A stretch of DNA of 10,149 nucleotides from Verrucomicrobiales bacterium (GTDB taxonomy: Bacteria > Verrucomicrobiota > Verrucomicrobiia > Verrucomicrobiales > Verrucomicrobiaceae). Positions 8,133 through 10,149 of the stretch are shown in pieces. Position numbers and translations under genes: made by a program. The first letter of the stretch is position 1, and each line of letters begins with the position of its first letter. Below the pieces are notes generated by a model. It worked only from the letters and a program-made list of their open reading frames with translations, was not told where the DNA came from and made no database searches. The stretch spans positions 1-10,149 of the forward strand of contig DMMK01000174.1 in NCBI GenBank assembly GCA_003453085.1, given 5' to 3'.

Positions 8133-8219
8133 GCAACACGATGATGGATCAACTCGTCGTGAAGCCGTGTTGCGGATTGTATTTGCACGCACCCATCCGC
8201 AGTCACTGTGATGGCGGAT
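8133..8219. repeat. Cluster of overlapping inverted repeats in the convergent intergenic region
   Basis: GCAACACG (8133-8140) and CGTGTTGC (8166-8173) form a perfect 8-bp stem; the loop holds a second possible pairing, ACGATGA with TCGTCGT. TGCGGAT (8171-8177) and ATCCGCA (8195-8201) form a perfect 7-bp stem, and ATCCGC (8195-8200) can instead pair with GCGGAT (8214-8219). The last two stems share one arm, so only one can form at a time. The position between two convergent genes suits transcript ends for both strands, but no T-run accompanies any stem, so the role is not established. Confidence 0.4.
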
Positions 8220-8222
8220 AGA

Positions 8223-9095
8223 TCAGCGGTTCGTCACGGCAGGGGCGGTGAGTTTTCTGCGCTGAGCTTCCAGTTCGCGTCTTCTGGCGGCCAGAACGGC
8301 AATTTCCCGATCGAGTTTCTTCGCACGATCTTTCAGGCGGTGTTTGTGGGCCGCACTGCCGGGTTTCAGGTAGGAATCAATGCCGATGAAAGGGGCGTTT
8401 TTTGCCTGTTCTAGCTTGCTAATCCGGGTGCTAAGGACCTGGAGATGCTGGCTGTAAAGTTTCACCTTCTCATTGTGCGACAAGTAGGGTTCTCCACTGG
8501 AAGGTTCCATGGAAATATTGCTGTATTGAAAATCGCTACTGGGCGTTTCGCCGCTAGGATTTTCAGGATTCAGTGCCCCTGCGGCCAGTTCGGTCTCGGG
8601 CTCGATGAGATCCAATCTGAAATAGTCTTTCAGGTGATCAGGCAGTTCCTGTGCGCGCAGCTTCAAGATGCCACTGGGGGTAAGCACCGAAAGGGTGGTA
8701 TCGTCGAAGTTCAAGATCTTGGCACTGCGGAGAACGGAACCATCGGGAAGTTCCAGGAATTCAAGGGTGGTGCCACGGGCAGAGTTGCGGCGGGCCTCCA
8801 CGATGTGCTGGTAGGTCTTCTTTTGGCTGTCGATCTCCTGCTCCAGTTCCCGCATCACCATTGCCGCTTCGATGTATGCCTGGTTGGTGTCGTAGATGCT
8901 GCGCTGAACATCGTAGTGGCGCTTCAGCAGCGAAAGATGCTGGTCACGGTCAGCCAATGCATTTTTGGCGAGGGTAAGCTGTCGTCTGGCGCTTTCCATG
9001 GCCAGGGACGCCTCCGCTTGCTCATTTTGCAGGTAGAGACCAAAGGAACCCAACACCACAGCCAGGCAAAAAATAACGGCGAGGATGCTGCTCAT
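8223..9095 (-). CDS. Membrane-anchored coiled-coil protein of unknown function with an SLA1-like segment
   Basis: I do not recognise a named family. What is seen (290 aa): a hydrophobic N-terminal helix (about 4-21) that is either an uncleaved membrane anchor or a signal sequence; a charged helical coiled coil (about 25-105); a compact beta-rich segment (about 109-162), LEFLELPDGSVLRSAKILNF and on to ILKLRAQELPDHLKDYF. This follows the pattern 'L-x-DG-x-V-L ... G-I-x-x-L-x-x-x-x-LP' seen in small SLA1/SH3-like domains common in Planctomycetota and Verrucomicrobiota exported proteins. Next come a Pro/Ser/Glu-rich linker (about 163-205) and a second, strongly basic helical stretch (about 207-283). 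It starts 2 bases after the stop of the upstream gene, so the two are translationally coupled and their products probably act together in the envelope. The plus-strand frame over the same stretch is a shadow. Confidence 0.75.
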   Translation of the reverse strand: MSSILAVIFCLAVVLGSFGLYLQNEQAEASLAMESARRQLTLAKNALADRDQHLSLLKRHYDVQRSIYDTNQAYIEAAMVMRELEQEIDSQKKTYQHIVEARRNSARGTTLEFLELPDGSVLRSAKILNFDDTTLSVLTPSGILKLRAQELPDHLKDYFRLDLIEPETELAAGALNPENPSGETPSSDFQYSNISMEPSSGEPYLSHNEKVKLYSQHLQVLSTRISKLEQAKNAPFIGIDSYLKPGSAAHKHRLKDRAKKLDREIAVLAARRRELEAQRRKLTAPAVTNR

Positions 9096-9097
9096 AA

Positions 9098-9346
9098 TCA
9101 GGGCTGTGGCTGGAGGCTGTGCTGGCGTGAAGATTCTTCGCGCAGGATGTTCAGGTAAGCGCTGCGGCCAGCCATTTTGACCTTGGTTTCCACCAGGGCA
9201 GATTCCACCTTTTGCAGATAGGCGTTAAGCGTGTCGTAATAAGGATCGACACCGCCCGTGATTTTGGTGCCGGGATGAAGCTGGCTCTGGTAGTAGGCGA
9301 TGTGTTGATCGTAGATGGGGATCTGCTTTTCCACCTCCAGCCGCTC
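9098..9346 (-). CDS. Hypothetical helical protein, C-terminal part only, cut by the sequence join
   Basis: Only about 82 residues can be trusted, beginning near [20 protein letters not shown] and ending at TGA 9100-9098. They look helical, with many Gln, Glu and Lys and a [20 protein letters not shown] heptad-like stretch, plus a short [11 protein letters not shown] turn. The frame stays open up to 9484, but its first ~46 codons are the antisense of mnmG and should not be read as protein. The true N-terminus is lost at about 9346. It lies 2 bases upstream of the membrane-anchored coiled-coil gene and is probably its operon partner. No family recognised. Confidence 0.6.
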   Translation of the reverse strand, partial: ERLEVEKQIPIYDQHIAYYQSQLHPGTKITGGVDPYYDTLNAYLQKVESALVETKVKMAGRSAYLNILREESSRQHSLQPQP

Positions 9347-9352
9347 TTGAAT
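9340..9352. other. Junction between two unrelated genomes (probable chimeric assembly join)
   Basis: To the left, a GC-rich minus-strand gene is read; to the right, plus-strand mnmG homology begins abruptly at CTT-GAA-TTA-GGA (9346-9357, residues LELG). Extending the mnmG frame leftward gives residues such as [12 protein letters not shown] that do not resemble MnmG. Base composition changes too: I counted 36 of 60 G+C at 6901-6960 against 18 of 60 at 9721-9780. Both genes are interrupted, and no insertion sequence, integrase or repeat is seen at the point. Confidence 0.8.
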
Positions 9353-10149
9353 TAGGATTTGAGTCTGGACGAATGAAAACAGGAACTCCTCCACGGATTG
9401 ATGGTCGTTCGTTAAACTGGGATTTAATGGAAGAACAAAAAGGCGATGAAAAACCTGAAAAATTCTCATACACAGACACCCCAAGATTAACTAAGCAAAG
9501 AAGTTGTTATGTAACCTATACGAACGAAAAAGTTCACGAAGTGCTGAGAAAAGGATTCGATAAATCGCCAATGTTTAGCGGAAGACTAAAAGGACTTGGC
9601 CCGAGATATTGTCCTTCGGTAGAAGATAAGATTAATAGATTCGCAGATAAAGACCATCATCAAATATTTGTAGAACCAGAAGGATGGAATACCGTGGAAA
9701 TGTACATCAATGGTTTTTCTACATCATTGCCAGAGGAAATACAATACGAAGCATTAACAAAAATTCAAGGTTTTGAAAATGTAAAAATGTTCAGACCAGG
9801 TTATGCAATCGAATATGATTTCTTTCCACCAACACAATTAAAACTTACCCTCGAAACTCATTTAATTGAGAACCTTTATTTTGCAGGACAAATAAATGGA
9901 ACTACAGGATATGAAGAAGCGGCTTGTCAAGGACTAATGGCAGGAATAAATGCACACAACAAAGTACACGAAAAAGGCGATTTTATTCTCAAAAGGAATG
10001 AAGCATACATCGGAGTATTAATAGATGACTTAGTAAACAAAGGTACGGATGAGCCTTACAGAATGTTTACATCAAGAGCAGAGTTCAGAACTTTATTACG
10101 TCAGGACAATGCTGACATTCGACTAACTCAAAAAGGATATGATTTAGGC
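9346..10149 (+). CDS. mnmG: tRNA uridine-5-carboxymethylaminomethyl modification enzyme MnmG, internal fragment
   Basis: MnmG (GidA) is the cytoplasmic FAD-dependent partner of MnmE; together they install the carboxymethylaminomethyl group on wobble uridine 34 of several tRNAs. The 268 codons visible lack both ends and correspond to roughly residues 189-456 of the 629-residue E. coli protein. Hallmarks, in order: [16 protein letters not shown] (from 9367), [29 protein letters not shown] with the cysteine at 9610-9612 matching the redox Cys277 of E. coli, [45 protein letters not shown] (from 9883), [20 protein letters not shown] and [19 protein letters not shown]. The frame is uninterrupted to the right edge. 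AT-rich codon use and the [20 protein letters not shown] and [13 protein letters not shown] wording suggest a Bacteroidota source. No start codon or ribosome binding site belongs to it here; its 5' part is missing because of the join. Confidence 0.96.

Noticed and set aside
8445..9158. 237-codon plus-strand open frame
   Set aside because: It is antisense to the two coupled minus-strand genes, which have coherent helix and membrane patterns and a 2-base spacing; the plus-strand product has neither.
9346..10149. Horizontal transfer of mnmG into the Verrucomicrobiota-like genome
   Set aside because: The fragment lacks its 5' part, is not flanked by mobile-element signals, and interrupts another gene; an assembly join explains this more simply.

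Overview
The window is mostly (1 to about 9346) a GC-rich, roughly 60% GC bacterial segment that looks like a member of the Verrucomicrobiota, or more broadly the Planctomycetota-Verrucomicrobiota group. The best marker is a 1703-residue exported protein combining the PSCyt1, PSCyt2 (DUF1549) and PSD1 (DUF1553) domains, which are characteristic of that group. The last ~800 bases (about 9346 to 10149) are different DNA: AT-rich, and encoding an internal piece of a Bacteroidota-like mnmG. The switch falls inside two genes at once, so it is most simply read as a chimeric assembly join.

Layout. (a) 2-1477, minus strand: a 491-residue protein recognised as JetA, the MukF-like kleisin of the Wadjet (JetABCD) SMC system that eliminates plasmids. 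Its stop codon overlaps an ATG in an ATGA arrangement, so a next gene, presumably jetB, begins at base 5 and runs off the left edge. The window therefore holds only the promoter-proximal end of a probable Wadjet operon. (b) 1478-1666: intergenic region between divergent genes, with a ribosome binding site for jetA and weak promoter candidates. (c) 1667-2830, plus strand: a multi-pass membrane M48 zinc metallopeptidase. (d) 2963-8074, plus strand: the large exported cytochrome-like protein, with a haem motif, a seven-blade WD40 propeller, two bacterial Ig-like segments, a second CX4CH motif, DUF1549, and a DUF1553 domain split by a long insertion. (e) 8075-8222: a convergent intergenic region rich in inverted repeats. 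(f) 8223-9095 and 9098 to about 9346, minus strand: two tightly coupled genes of unknown function. The downstream one is membrane-anchored and coiled-coil; the upstream one is cut by the join. (g) About 9346-10149, plus strand: partial mnmG.

The genes do not form one pathway. The Wadjet fragment at the left edge is the most biologically interesting item, and its jetB, jetC and jetD partners must be sought to the left of base 1. The large cytochrome/DUF1549/DUF1553 protein is an elaborate fusion without its usual DUF1501 neighbour. No tRNA, rRNA, CRISPR array, insertion sequence or attachment site was seen.
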